From NCBI GenBank assembly GCA_000955785.1, contig JYOD01000064.1:86252-150251 (forward strand): 64,000 nt of DNA, given 5' to 3'. The position numbers were made by a program, and so were the translations under genes. The DNA comes from Burkholderiaceae bacterium 16. GTDB lineage: Bacteria; Pseudomonadota; Gammaproteobacteria; Burkholderiales; Burkholderiaceae. How positions within the stretch are numbered: the stretch's first letter is position 1; each line of letters starts with the position of its first letter. Under the pieces are notes generated by a model that worked only from the letters and a program-made list of their open reading frames with translations, was not told where the DNA came from and did no database searches. This document shows, piece by piece, positions 13,996 to 22,448 of this stretch.

Positions 13996-14406
13996 ATGGC
14001 AGGACGCAAACCATTCGCGCCGACGGACGAAGACCGCCGCCTGGTCCTGTCCCTGGCCGGCTTTGGCGCGCCCCATGAGTACATCGCCAGCCAGGTGACC
14101 AACCCGCAGACCGGGAAGCCGCTTGACCCAAAATCGCTGCGTCGGCATTTCCGCGTCGAGCTGGACACCGGCAAGAACAGGACGAACACCCTGGTGGCCC
14201 AGGCGCTCTTCAAGCAGGCCACGGGCACCGGCCGCGGCGCCGTGCCGGCGGCGATCTTCTGGCTGAAGACGCAGGCCCAATGGAAGGAGGCACCGCAGGC
14301 CGTCGAGATGACTGGCAAGGACGGCGCCCCTGTGTCCTCGGTGGTGGTCAACACCACCCCGGAAAAGTACGCGGAGGTGGTGAGGCAAGTCCTCGATGAG
14401 TACTGA
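13996..14406 (+). CDS. Terminase small subunit
   Basis: 136 residues starting MAGRKPFAPTDEDRRLVLSL. The N-terminal HTH (FGAPHEYIASQVTNP...KSLRRHFRVEL) is followed by an acyl helix LVAQALFKQATGTGRGAVPAAIFWLKTQAQW, a block shared by terminase small subunits paired with TIGR01630-type large subunits. It recognises phage DNA and loads the large subunit. It overlaps the large-subunit start by 11 bases. An upstream in-frame ATG is possible but has no better signal. Confidence 0.8.
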   Translation: MAGRKPFAPTDEDRRLVLSLAGFGAPHEYIASQVTNPQTGKPLDPKSLRRHFRVELDTGKNRTNTLVAQALFKQATGTGRGAVPAAIFWLKTQAQWKEAPQAVEMTGKDGAPVSSVVVNTTPEKYAEVVRQVLDEY

Positions 14407-15811
14407 ACTTGAACGCCAAGCCGAACGCGACCTAGCGCAAGCCGACCTGTATTTCTACAGCCGGTTCATGTTTTATCGGCGCAAGCACTTCAAGTGGCGC
14501 CGGAACTGGCACCACAAGGTGATCTGCGACGCGCTGATGGACGTGTTCCACGGCCGGCGCTGCAACGTCATCATCAACCTGCCGCCGCGGTACTCGAAGA
14601 CCGAGCTGGCGGTGACGAACTTTTGCTCGTGGGCGCTTGGCAAGGTGCCGGACGCCGAGTTCATCCACACCAGCTACTCGACCATGCTGGCGGTGAAGAA
14701 CAGCGCCGGCGTGCGCGAGCAGATCCAGCACGAGGCATTCGGCGAGATCTTCCCCGGCGTGCGGCTGGCACAGGACGCGACAGCCAAGGACCACTGGAAA
14801 ACCACCGCCGGCGGCGTCTTCTACGCCACCGGTTCTGGCGGCACGCTGACCGGCTTCGGTGCGGGCAAGGCGAGGGAGGGCTTCGGCGGTGCGATCGTCA
14901 TCGACGATCCGCACAAGGCCGATGAGGCCACCAGCGACACGATGCGCGGCAACGTGATCGACTGGTACCAGAACACGCTGGAATCGCGTCGCAACAGCCC
15001 CGAGACGCCGATCATCCTGATCATGCAGCGTTTGCACGAGGACGACCTGGCGGGCTGGCTGCTGGCTGGGAAGAGCGGCGAACACTTCGACCACATCATG
15101 ATCCCGGCGATCAGCGCGGAGGGTGAGGCGCTGTGGCCGTGGAAGCACGATATCGAGACGCTGCGCGTCATGGAGAAGAAGAAGCCGTACGTCTTTGCCG
15201 GGCAGTACGGGCAGCGACCCGCGCCGGCCGAGGGCGGCATCTTCAAGCCCGACCTCATCACCATCGTGGACGCGCTGCCGCGTGGGCTGCGGCTGGCGCG
15301 CGGTTGGGACTTCGCGGCCACAGACGAGAACGAGAAGGGGAAGAACGGCAAGGTGAAGGCCGAGCCGGACTACACCGCCGGGGCCAAGCTGGGCATCGAC
15401 GAAGTGGGGCGCGTCTTCATCACCGACATGAACCACTTCCGAGGCAGCCCGCTGGAAGTCGAGCGTTCGCTGAAGAACACAGCTGACCGCGACGGCCACG
15501 GCACGCTGATCAGCATCCCGCAGGATCCGGGGCAGGCCGGCAAGGCCCAGGCGCAGATGTTCGTGCGCATGCTGGGCGGCTACACCGTCGAAGCCACCGT
15601 GGAAACGGGCAGCAAGGCCACGCGCGCCGCGCCGCTCGCCTCGCAGGTGGAGGCCGGCAACGTGTTCATGCTGCGCGCGCCGTGGAACGACGGGCTGATC
15701 AGCGAGATGCGGATGTTCCCGAACGGGTCATTCGACGACCAGGTCGACGCCTGTTCGCGCGCCTACGCGCGACTGGTGTTGAAGAAGGGCGGTGCCTTTG
15801 GCAGCGTATAG
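14396..15811 (+). CDS. Terminase large subunit
   Basis: 471 residues. Walker A-like NLPPRYSKTE (61-70), Walker B GGAIVIDDPHK (Asp170/Asp171), coupling motif region ILIMQRLHEDDLAGWLL, and a C-terminal RNase H-like nuclease with GWDFAATDE, DPGQAGKAQ and a final FDDQVDACSRAY acidic motif. This is the packaging motor that cuts concatemers and pumps DNA through the portal. Full length for the family. Confidence 0.95.
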   Translation: MSTELERQAERDLAQADLYFYSRFMFYRRKHFKWRRNWHHKVICDALMDVFHGRRCNVIINLPPRYSKTELAVTNFCSWALGKVPDAEFIHTSYSTMLAVKNSAGVREQIQHEAFGEIFPGVRLAQDATAKDHWKTTAGGVFYATGSGGTLTGFGAGKAREGFGGAIVIDDPHKADEATSDTMRGNVIDWYQNTLESRRNSPETPIILIMQRLHEDDLAGWLLAGKSGEHFDHIMIPAISAEGEALWPWKHDIETLRVMEKKKPYVFAGQYGQRPAPAEGGIFKPDLITIVDALPRGLRLARGWDFAATDENEKGKNGKVKAEPDYTAGAKLGIDEVGRVFITDMNHFRGSPLEVERSLKNTADRDGHGTLISIPQDPGQAGKAQAQMFVRMLGGYTVEATVETGSKATRAAPLASQVEAGNVFMLRAPWNDGLISEMRMFPNGSFDDQVDACSRAYARLVLKKGGAFGSV

Positions 15812-15818
15812 GAACCAC

Positions 15819-17111
15819 ATGGCATTTCTCGACCGACTCAAGGCGCTGGTAGCGGGCCGACTGCGTAAGGCGCCCCAGCGCGACACGCAGGCCTACGCCC
15901 GGCTGATGAGCCTGGGCGGCCAGCGGTACATGCGCGACCGGCCGCTGATCAAGCCGACGCCGACGAGCCTGCGCAAATTCGCCTCGACGCCGTACGCGCG
16001 CCGGGCCATCAACTACATCAAGAACCCGATTGCTCAGCTGGAATGGGAGGTTTCGCCGATCCCCGGCATCAAGGGCAACAGGGCGCTGCAGCAGCAGATC
16101 GACGTCACTACGAACTGCCTGAATTCGCCGAACCGCGATGACAGCTTCCGGTCGTTCGTCGAGCAGTTGGTGGAGGATCTGCTGATCGGTGCGGCCGGGA
16201 CCTACGAGCACCAGGTCGGCAGCGACCCGGCGCGTCCCCTGTGGATGTGGCCGGTCGACGCGCTGTCGATCCAGATCTATCCCGGCTGGGCCGGCGGTCG
16301 GAACGAGGCACGCTACTGCCAGGTGATCGGTTATGGCAACGTCGGCGGCGTGCAGGGCCAGGACCTGACGGATGACGAGCTCGTCTACATTCGGATGGAC
16401 CCGAACACGTCCTCTCCGTACAGCGCAGGACCGCTCGAGGTGGCTTTCCAGTCGATCAATCGCCAGTTGGGCGTGGGCGAGTACGCCGGGCAGCTCACCA
16501 CCAATGCGCAACCGGAGAATCTGCTCAACTTCAAGGGCATGGATGCCACGTCATTGCAGGCCTTCCGGAACTACTGGCGGGATGAGATCGAGGGGCAGGG
16601 CCAGACGCCGATCATTGGCTTCGAGGAAGCCCAGATCCTGAAGTTGCGTGGTACGAACGACGATGCGCTGTTCCTGAAGTACCAGGAATTCGTGATCCGC
16701 GAGATTGCCATCGCGTTCGGCATCAGCCCCATGAAGCTCGGCGTGGTGCAGGACGTGAACCGCAGCACAGCTGAGGTTTCGGATGATGCCGACTGGGACG
16801 TGACCATCACGCCGCTGGCGCGTTTGATCCAGTCGTACATCAACCGCAAGTCGATTCATGGCCGGCTGGGCTACTCACAGATTTGGTTTCGCTTCCTCGG
16901 CCTGGACCGCGACGACGAGCAGGCCACGGCCGAGATCTACGAGAGGTACTACAAGAACAACGCCATCACGCCGAACCAGCATCGTGAGAAGCTCGGCCAG
17001 CCGCCGCTCGAGAGCAACTGGGCGGATATGACCTACGCCGACGTCGAGATCGCCGTCAAGGGCGCCCAGGGCGCCAAGACGATGAATCCGGACCTAGCCA
17101 CCAAGGAATAG
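15819..17111 (+). CDS. Portal protein
   Basis: 430 residues starting MAFLDRLKALVAGRLRKAPQ; AGGAAC precedes the ATG at 15819. Core motifs of dodecameric portals: FASTPYARRAINYIKNPIAQ, a long central domain with PAGPLEVAFQSINRQLGVGEY-like sequence, GLPPEDLA-equivalent RYYKNNAITPNQHREKLGQP near the end. Located directly after terminase, as in most HK97-type heads. It forms the vertex channel for DNA. A shorter start than the first in-frame codon is favoured by the ribosome binding site. Confidence 0.9.
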   Translation: MAFLDRLKALVAGRLRKAPQRDTQAYARLMSLGGQRYMRDRPLIKPTPTSLRKFASTPYARRAINYIKNPIAQLEWEVSPIPGIKGNRALQQQIDVTTNCLNSPNRDDSFRSFVEQLVEDLLIGAAGTYEHQVGSDPARPLWMWPVDALSIQIYPGWAGGRNEARYCQVIGYGNVGGVQGQDLTDDELVYIRMDPNTSSPYSAGPLEVAFQSINRQLGVGEYAGQLTTNAQPENLLNFKGMDATSLQAFRNYWRDEIEGQGQTPIIGFEEAQILKLRGTNDDALFLKYQEFVIREIAIAFGISPMKLGVVQDVNRSTAEVSDDADWDVTITPLARLIQSYINRKSIHGRLGYSQIWFRFLGLDRDDEQATAEIYERYYKNNAITPNQHREKLGQPPLESNWADMTYADVEIAVKGAQGAKTMNPDLATKE

Positions 17112-17137
17112 GGGCGCTTCGCCCACCACCCCAGCCG

Positions 17138-17158
17138 CCGCCTTCGGGCGGTTTTTTC
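17138..17158 (+). terminator. Terminator hairpin after portal gene
   Basis: CCGCC-TTCG-GGCGG (17138-17151) with a UUCG tetraloop, then TTTTTTCATT. The next gene starts 30 bases later behind AGGAGAG. Confidence 0.75.
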
Positions 17159-17187
17159 ATTGGGCGCGTGCCCACACAGGAGAGCCC

Positions 17188-17493
17188 ATGAGCTTTGAGT
17201 CCCATACCGTTTCGGCGCCGGATGGCGCCAAGCCGCAGCTGAACGACCGGGTTGTGCTCGGCTCGATCATCGGCGTGGCCAACGGCGCCGGCGGCGGCGC
17301 TGGCGCCGCGGTGACCGTCGCTGTGAGCGGCCTGAAGCTGCCGCCGAAGTACGCGGTCGTGGTGAACCCTGGCCAGGACGCCACCTGGTTCGTCAGCGCC
17401 AAGACGGCCATCGGCTTCAACGTCACGCTCACGCCGCGCCTGGCCGCGAACACGCTGGCCGCCGGTTCCTTCGACGTCGTCATCACCGCCTGA
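17188..17493 (+). CDS. Hypothetical head-region protein (101 aa)
   Basis: MSFESHTVSAPDGAKPQLND, then glycine/alanine-rich strands (GSIIGVANGAGGGAGAAVTV, LKLPPKYAVVVNPG). Wholly beta in character with no charged helices, reminiscent of small head decoration or stabilising proteins that are encoded between portal and capsid. AGGAGAG upstream gives strong expression. The function is inferred from position and composition only. Confidence 0.65.
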   Translation: MSFESHTVSAPDGAKPQLNDRVVLGSIIGVANGAGGGAGAAVTVAVSGLKLPPKYAVVVNPGQDATWFVSAKTAIGFNVTLTPRLAANTLAAGSFDVVITA

Positions 17494-17502
17494 AGGGGCC
17501 AC

Positions 17503-17715
17503 ATGGGTATCGTCACCACTCTCACCGCCATCACCCCGACGCCGGCAGAAAACGGCAGCACCGAAGCCTACGGCGCGGATGTTGCCAGCCTGCTCGGCGT
17601 GGCCGTCACCAAGGCCCAGGAACTGGCGGCCACCCTGAACACCCTTTCGGCTCGTCTGCCGAACGGCGACGCCAACATCGCGACGATCCAGACCGTGATC
17701 GCGTCGCTCTCGTAG
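17503..17715 (+). CDS. Hypothetical head-region protein (70 aa)
   Basis: MGIVTTLTAITPTPAENGST, followed by a helical stretch (YGADVASLLGVAVTKAQELA). Nine bases after the previous gene. Small, neutral, alanine/threonine-rich. No family recognised. Confidence 0.6.
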   Translation: MGIVTTLTAITPTPAENGSTEAYGADVASLLGVAVTKAQELAATLNTLSARLPNGDANIATIQTVIASLS

Positions 17716-17725
17716 GAGCCAGCAC

Positions 17726-17914
17726 ATGGCAAACGGACATCAACAGGTCTCTGCCGAGCGCCTGGCGGCCGAGAAGGCCAAGAACCCGCAGGCTGCCGCG
17801 GCCATCAACGAGATCGAGATTCTCGTCGGCCAGCTGCGGCTGAAGCTCAACCAGGTTGGCGCCCTTGGCACCAACACCGACGCGCTGGTCGCGTCGATCA
17901 AAGCGCTGCTCTAA
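17726..17914 (+). CDS. Hypothetical head-region protein (62 aa)
   Basis: MANGHQQVSAERLAAEKAKN and then a heptad-like helix (INEIEILVGQLRLKLNQVGA). Probably a short coiled-coil. It sits in the tight portal-to-protease cluster with a 9-10-base spacing to both neighbours. Confidence 0.6.
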   Translation: MANGHQQVSAERLAAEKAKNPQAAAAINEIEILVGQLRLKLNQVGALGTNTDALVASIKALL

Positions 17915-17923
17915 GGGGGCGAC

Positions 17924-18415
17924 ATGGCACGAGCCAACACGAAAGCCGCCGGCAACGAGTCGGACACGACCACGACCGGCGCCGGCGCAGGGCAGTCCGA
18001 TCCGACCACCGGGGCGGATGGCGCTACCGGCGCGCAGGACGCCGCAGGGCAGGGCGGCACGCCGCCGACCGATGCAGCCGCCCCAGGCGCCGCTGTGCAG
18101 CTCAACACGGATACGACCGCTGCCACGCTGCAGCCGAATCTGATCCCGGATGAATCTGTCGATGCGCTGGCCGGCGCCATCGGGGGCGCCGAGGAAGCGG
18201 CAGCCGAGGTCTTTCCGGCCGCGCGCCAGACGCTGCGCGAAGCAGTCAGCAGCGCGGCAGCCGACGCCGCCAAGGCTGGCGAGCATGCCACGCACGGTGT
18301 GCTGAACGCCATCGAGGTGAAGCTGGCCGAGCTGCGCAACACCATCGCAGCCAGCCAGAACCAGGTGGCCGAGGAATACCGCCACGTGCTCGACTGGTTC
18401 GAGAACCTGCTGTAA
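17924..18415 (+). CDS. Low-complexity head-region protein (163 aa)
   Basis: The first 75 residues are almost entirely Ala, Gly, Thr, Asp and Pro (disordered), and the rest is a long helix (AGAIGGAEEAAAEVFPAARQ, LNAIEVKLAELRNTIAASQN) ending in an aromatic segment. A disordered start and coiled-coil end resemble scaffolding helpers or internal head proteins. Located immediately upstream of the protease-scaffold gene. Function uncertain. Confidence 0.6.
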   Translation: MARANTKAAGNESDTTTTGAGAGQSDPTTGADGATGAQDAAGQGGTPPTDAAAPGAAVQLNTDTTAATLQPNLIPDESVDALAGAIGGAEEAAAEVFPAARQTLREAVSSAAADAAKAGEHATHGVLNAIEVKLAELRNTIAASQNQVAEEYRHVLDWFENLL

Positions 18416-18424
18416 GGAACACCC

Positions 18425-19828
18425 ATGGCGCTCACGAAAGAACAACGCGACCGCCTGCCGGGATCCGACTTCGCAGTGCCAGGCAAGCGGGCGCTACCCA
18501 TTCACGACGCGAACCATGTTCGTATGGCGTGGAATATGGTCAGCGACACCAAGGGCCTGAGCGACGCGGAACGGAGCTCGGCGCGCGATCGCATCCTGAC
18601 GCGGGCGCATGAACTCGGCATCAGCACGGCTGACTGGCGCCTCACGGCGTCGTTTTCCTTCGAGGCGATGAGCCTTGCCGTGCCCGAGGTGGCTGGCCAC
18701 CCGAACCGGCACCCCTTCACCGGCATCCTGACCCGCCTTGATACGCCGTCCGATAACCCGGTCGGCGGCGCGAACGGGCACAAGACGCTGATCTCGAAGG
18801 CGGTGGCCGAGGCGGCGATCGATTCGCTGCTGGGCATGGCCGTCGACTTCAAGCGGAACCTCGACGGCCATGACAGCCGCTCAAAGATCGGCCTCATCAC
18901 CGAGGCATACGTGGAGGGGGACGCGGTGCACATCGCGGGCTTCTTCTACGCCAAGGACTTCCCCGAGGAAGTCGCGCTGATTCAATCCGAGCAGGACGAT
19001 CTTGGCTTCAGTTATGAAGCCGACGCCCGCATCCGGAACCTGGAAGCCGACCCGTGGGTAGTTGATCACATCACGTTCACAGGCGCTGCCGTCCTCTACA
19101 AGGACCTGGCCGCCTACACCACTACGTCACTGGCCGCACAGGCCGACCCGGAGATCAATATGGAAGAGCTCAAAGAGATCATGAAGGCCGTTGGCGAACT
19201 GGCCAATTCCGTCAAGGTCATTGGCGAGAAGGTCAACGGCATGGAAGCCGGCGCCGCCAAGGCCGCGCTGGAAGCCAGCGCCACCCGCGACCGTGTGAAG
19301 CCGCACGTCGAAGCGCTGCGCTCGTGCGCCGCCTCGATGGAAGCCGCCGGCATCGGCACCCACGCGACCCAGGGTCACGCCAACGTGCTGCGCCACATGG
19401 CCGCCGCGATGGAATCGGATGCCATCAAGGGCAACATCCCGCACATCTACACCGACCACGATTATCTGAACCGCCGGGTGGAAGCGGGTGCCGAGAAGGG
19501 GGGCGACGGCACCGAGAAGGCCATCGCGGACGCCGTGGCTGCCGCGCTCAAGCCGATGCAGGAAATGCTCGACGCCGCGACCACCCAGGTGAAGGACCTC
19601 TCGGCTGCCGCCTTCAACGGCTCGAAGGAACCCGAGCGCAAGACGCTCAGCCCGGAGGTGAAGCTGCTGCTCGACAAGCACAGCTTGACCGCATCCGCCG
19701 AGGCCGGCACGCTGACCGCGACCGACGTCGACAAGGTCCTGGAAGCCCAGGGCATCAAGGGGCGCCCGGCCATCGAGGCGAAGCTGAAGCTGATGGCCAG
19801 CGGCGTGCTGAGCGCGACCAAGCAGTAA
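18425..19828 (+). CDS. Prohead protease-scaffold fusion protein
   Basis: 467 residues in three parts. Residues 1-66 (LTKEQRDRLPGSDFAVPGKRALPIHD...ARDRILTRAHELGI) match the DUF6582-type domain. Residues about 75-228 look like a capsid maturation protease: His149 (NLDGHD), a VHIAGFFYAKD strand and Ser196 (LGFSYEA), then a D..ITF.G.A.L strand. The C-terminal 230 residues are helical scaffold (EELKEIMKAVGELANSVKVI...), which the protease would digest after shell assembly. It is directly before the major capsid gene. Protease assignment rests on fold-like pattern and position. Confidence 0.7.
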   Translation: MALTKEQRDRLPGSDFAVPGKRALPIHDANHVRMAWNMVSDTKGLSDAERSSARDRILTRAHELGISTADWRLTASFSFEAMSLAVPEVAGHPNRHPFTGILTRLDTPSDNPVGGANGHKTLISKAVAEAAIDSLLGMAVDFKRNLDGHDSRSKIGLITEAYVEGDAVHIAGFFYAKDFPEEVALIQSEQDDLGFSYEADARIRNLEADPWVVDHITFTGAAVLYKDLAAYTTTSLAAQADPEINMEELKEIMKAVGELANSVKVIGEKVNGMEAGAAKAALEASATRDRVKPHVEALRSCAASMEAAGIGTHATQGHANVLRHMAAAMESDAIKGNIPHIYTDHDYLNRRVEAGAEKGGDGTEKAIADAVAAALKPMQEMLDAATTQVKDLSAAAFNGSKEPERKTLSPEVKLLLDKHSLTASAEAGTLTATDVDKVLEAQGIKGRPAIEAKLKLMASGVLSATKQ

Positions 19829-19858
19829 GCGGCGTCCACAAAGGAATCAGGAGAAAAC

Positions 19859-20851
19859 ATGTCCGTCAAACAAGCAGAAATGATGTCCCTGCAGGCCGCT
19901 GCCGACTATCTCGGCACCGGTGCCATCGAGGTCCCGATCTTCGAACGCGAGATCATGGACGTAGTGCGTCGCACCAGCGTGACCCTGCAGCGCGTGCCGC
20001 AGGTGCCGGCCACCGGCCACCCGCACCGCTACTTCGAGCAGACCGCGATCGCGACTGGCGCCGCGGTTGACCCGCGCAACCTGTCCGCGACGGCCACCGG
20101 CCCGACCCGCGTCGAACGCCCGGCCTTCATCAAGGCCGTGACCGCCCAGTCCAACCTGTCGCTGTTCGACAAGGATGTGACCGAGCAGCAAGGCCAGTTC
20201 GCCTCGGTGGTCGCCAAGGACGTCGACGACATCATCAGCGGCATCGAGGTGAAGCGTGCCAAGATGTTCTGGGCCGGTACCGACACCAGCATGAGCTCGC
20301 CGACCACGCTCGAGTGGATGGGCGCGCTGGCACAGATCGGTGTTACCGCCACCGTTGCCCCGGGCGCTTCGATCATCGACGGCCTGAAAACACAGGTCGC
20401 GGCCCTGCTGGCCAACCAGACGTACACCGTACGCCCGACCGCCATCTACCTGAACCCGGTCCTGGCCGACTACATCGACCAGGAGGCCAAGGCTTCGCGC
20501 ATCGTCTTGGACAGCGTGGAGGTGACCGCCGGCGTCACGGTGGCTGCGATCTCAACCCAGGCCGGCAAGCTGCCGCTGATCGCAGACCCGTTCATGCCGA
20601 CCGACACCACCGCCAAGTACGGCGCCAGCGCACCGCCGGCGAGCAACCAAAACTACTACGCGGCCATCCTGATGGAGTCGGAGATCGAGATCCCCGTTAT
20701 CTCGGGCGCCGAGTACAACCCGAATCCGCGCATGTTCCAGCTCGGCCTGGTCGGCAACCTGTCCGGCCAGTTCGTCGGCGTCAAGTTCGACACCCTCATC
20801 GTTAAGGGCGCCAGCTACGCCCACGCGCTGGTGGTGGTGAACCGCGCTTAA
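19859..20851 (+). CDS. Major capsid protein
   Basis: 330 residues, with a strong AGGAG ten bases upstream. Typical HK97-fold features: an N-terminal arm, PIFEREIMDVVRRTSVTLQR, RVERPAFIKAVTAQSNLSLF (E-loop and spine region), and an A-domain with YLNPVLADYIDQEA. The C-terminal strand GVKFDTLIVKGASYAHALVV closes the fold. Followed by a strong terminator. No long N-terminal delta domain, consistent with scaffold being supplied by the upstream fusion protein. Confidence 0.9.
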   Translation: MSVKQAEMMSLQAAADYLGTGAIEVPIFEREIMDVVRRTSVTLQRVPQVPATGHPHRYFEQTAIATGAAVDPRNLSATATGPTRVERPAFIKAVTAQSNLSLFDKDVTEQQGQFASVVAKDVDDIISGIEVKRAKMFWAGTDTSMSSPTTLEWMGALAQIGVTATVAPGASIIDGLKTQVAALLANQTYTVRPTAIYLNPVLADYIDQEAKASRIVLDSVEVTAGVTVAAISTQAGKLPLIADPFMPTDTTAKYGASAPPASNQNYYAAILMESEIEIPVISGAEYNPNPRMFQLGLVGNLSGQFVGVKFDTLIVKGASYAHALVVVNRA

Positions 20852-20880
20852 CCAGTCGTTGCCGTGGGGGTAGCGTTCGC

Positions 20881-20910
20881 CGGGCGGCTCATAACCGCCC
20901 GGTTCTTTTT
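20881..20910 (+). terminator. Terminator after the major capsid gene
   Basis: CGGGCGG-CTCATAA-CCGCCCG (20881-20901) then GTTCTTTTT. A second GC-rich dyad (GGGCCGG..CCGGCCC, about 20942-20963) lies in the 80-base leader of the next gene. Confidence 0.75.
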
Positions 20911-20984
20911 CGCCCCCTAGCTTCGCTGCATCCCTCTACATGGGCCGGGCACTGCACCGGCCCTGACCTTCGAGACCCCCAGCT

Positions 20985-21203
20985 ATGAAAGTCTATCGCC
21001 CTGGAAGCCGCGGCAAGCACACCCTGATGGTCGCCCCCGGCGTCGCGCATCCCATCTCCGAATTCGTCGAGGGGAAAGATCGAAAGCCCAAGCAGTTCAA
21101 TGTCGTGTTCGTCGAGGGCGTGGCCGAGGTGTCGGAAAACCTCGGGCGCTACCTGCTGAACAACGATCTGGCCAAGCGCAGCCCCATCATCGTGCCGGAG
21201 TGA
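20985..21203 (+). CDS. Hypothetical head-tail region protein (72 aa)
   Basis: MKVYRPGSRGKHTLMVAPGV, then IVFVEGVAEVSENLGRYLL-like sequence, ending IVPE. Such short basic-to-acidic proteins after the capsid gene are common in phage head-completion clusters. Four bases before the next ATG. Function unknown. Confidence 0.65.
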   Translation: MKVYRPGSRGKHTLMVAPGVAHPISEFVEGKDRKPKQFNVVFVEGVAEVSENLGRYLLNNDLAKRSPIIVPE

Positions 21204-21206
21204 TCC

Positions 21207-22112
21207 ATGCCGAGCAGCGTCTACCTGCAGTCCAGCGACTATGCGGCGTTCGGCGTGCCAACGGCCACGGCCGACCAGGTGGCAGCGGCATCGACGCTGA
21301 TCGACGCCTACCTGTGCCGTCCCGAGGGGCTGATCTGGGCGCCGGACGCCAACGGGCTGCCGGCCTACATGAAGGGGCTCGATCCCACGTTCTCGTTTCA
21401 GCTGCCGGCGGCGATCGCGCCCGGGCTGAACGTCCCGGTCAACGCTGGGCCGCTGGCCGCCATGCTGGAGGTCGGGGACGTGGTGATCCTCGATCGCGCC
21501 ACGCCAGCGGTTGTCGAGGCCTGCGTGATCGCCTCCATCACCGGCACGACGGTGCAACTGCAGCAGGTGCTGTTCGCACACGCCAGCGGCGCCACGGTCG
21601 AGACCGACATGGTCATCAAAGAACAGCGTCGGATCCCGGATGGCAGGCCGCTGACAAGCACCAGCCGCCGCCCGCTGATGCGACTGATCGCCGGCACGGG
21701 GCGCTACGGGTACGGGCGCCGTGGCGACTCGAACCGGTTCAACCTGGACGACTTCAACCTGATTGCGTCGCTGCAGAAGTTCGGCGGCCCGCCGGCGTGG
21801 GAGTTGTTCAACGTCACGGCCGCCGGGTTCGACGCGGCGACCGGGAACGTGTGGGTGCCGGCGGGCATCCTGCTGGCCTACTACACCGAGGTGAAGCTGC
21901 GGTATGTGGCCGGCTACCAGTACGCCAATCTGCCGGCGCAGATCAAGGGCGCTTGCGCGACGCTGATCCAGGCGATTCAGGCGTCGCCCGAGATGGGTGA
22001 CATGAAGAAATACCGCGCCGGCGACACCGAGATCGAGCGCTTCAGTGCGTCGCAGCTCAACCCGGATACGCGGCGCAAGCTCGATCCGTTCCGTATTTCG
22101 GCCTTCGTATGA
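21207..22112 (+). CDS. Head completion/adaptor-like protein
   Basis: 301 residues starting MPSSVYLQSSDYAAFGVPTA. The opening (ATADQVAAASTLIDAYLCRPEGL) and the helical end (YANLPAQIKGACATLIQAIQASPEMGDMKKYRAGDTEIERFS) match the helical-bundle adaptor type (gp6-like), here with a large beta insertion in the middle. It probably caps the portal and connects to the closure protein encoded next. Overlaps the next gene by ATGA. Confidence 0.65.
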   Translation: MPSSVYLQSSDYAAFGVPTATADQVAAASTLIDAYLCRPEGLIWAPDANGLPAYMKGLDPTFSFQLPAAIAPGLNVPVNAGPLAAMLEVGDVVILDRATPAVVEACVIASITGTTVQLQQVLFAHASGATVETDMVIKEQRRIPDGRPLTSTSRRPLMRLIAGTGRYGYGRRGDSNRFNLDDFNLIASLQKFGGPPAWELFNVTAAGFDAATGNVWVPAGILLAYYTEVKLRYVAGYQYANLPAQIKGACATLIQAIQASPEMGDMKKYRAGDTEIERFSASQLNPDTRRKLDPFRISAFV

Positions 22113-22447
22113 GCTTTGTTTACCCGCGCGTGATCAGCGTCAGCCGGCGCCCCGCCGAGGCCGGCGTGGGCGCCGTGGGCTATGGCGGATCGATCCCCGA
22201 GAACGAGACCATCATCGCCCAGGGCATTGATGCGGCGATCCAGCTGTCGCGGGACGGGCGCAAGCCTGAGGCTAACCTGCCGGCGGACGGCCGCAAGACC
22301 ACCTGGCGCATCCTGTTCAAGCTCCCGAACGGCACGGTCGCGGACCGCGACATCATCGTCGACGACCTCGGTCTGCGATATCAGGTGGTGGGCGCTTACT
22401 GGAACTCGCTGGGCTACAACTGCCTGTGCGAGCGGCAGGAGACTTGA
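22109..22447 (+). CDS. Head closure (head-tail joining)-like protein
   Basis: 112 residues, MSFVYPRVISVSRRPAEAGV. A small beta-barrel with KTTWRILFKLPNGTVADRDI and IVDDLGLRYQVVGAYWNSLG, the pattern of closure proteins that plug the connector and sense the tail. ATGA overlap with the adaptor gene and one base before the next gene supports co-function. Confidence 0.65.
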   Translation: MSFVYPRVISVSRRPAEAGVGAVGYGGSIPENETIIAQGIDAAIQLSRDGRKPEANLPADGRKTTWRILFKLPNGTVADRDIIVDDLGLRYQVVGAYWNSLGYNCLCERQET

Positions 22448-22448
22448 A

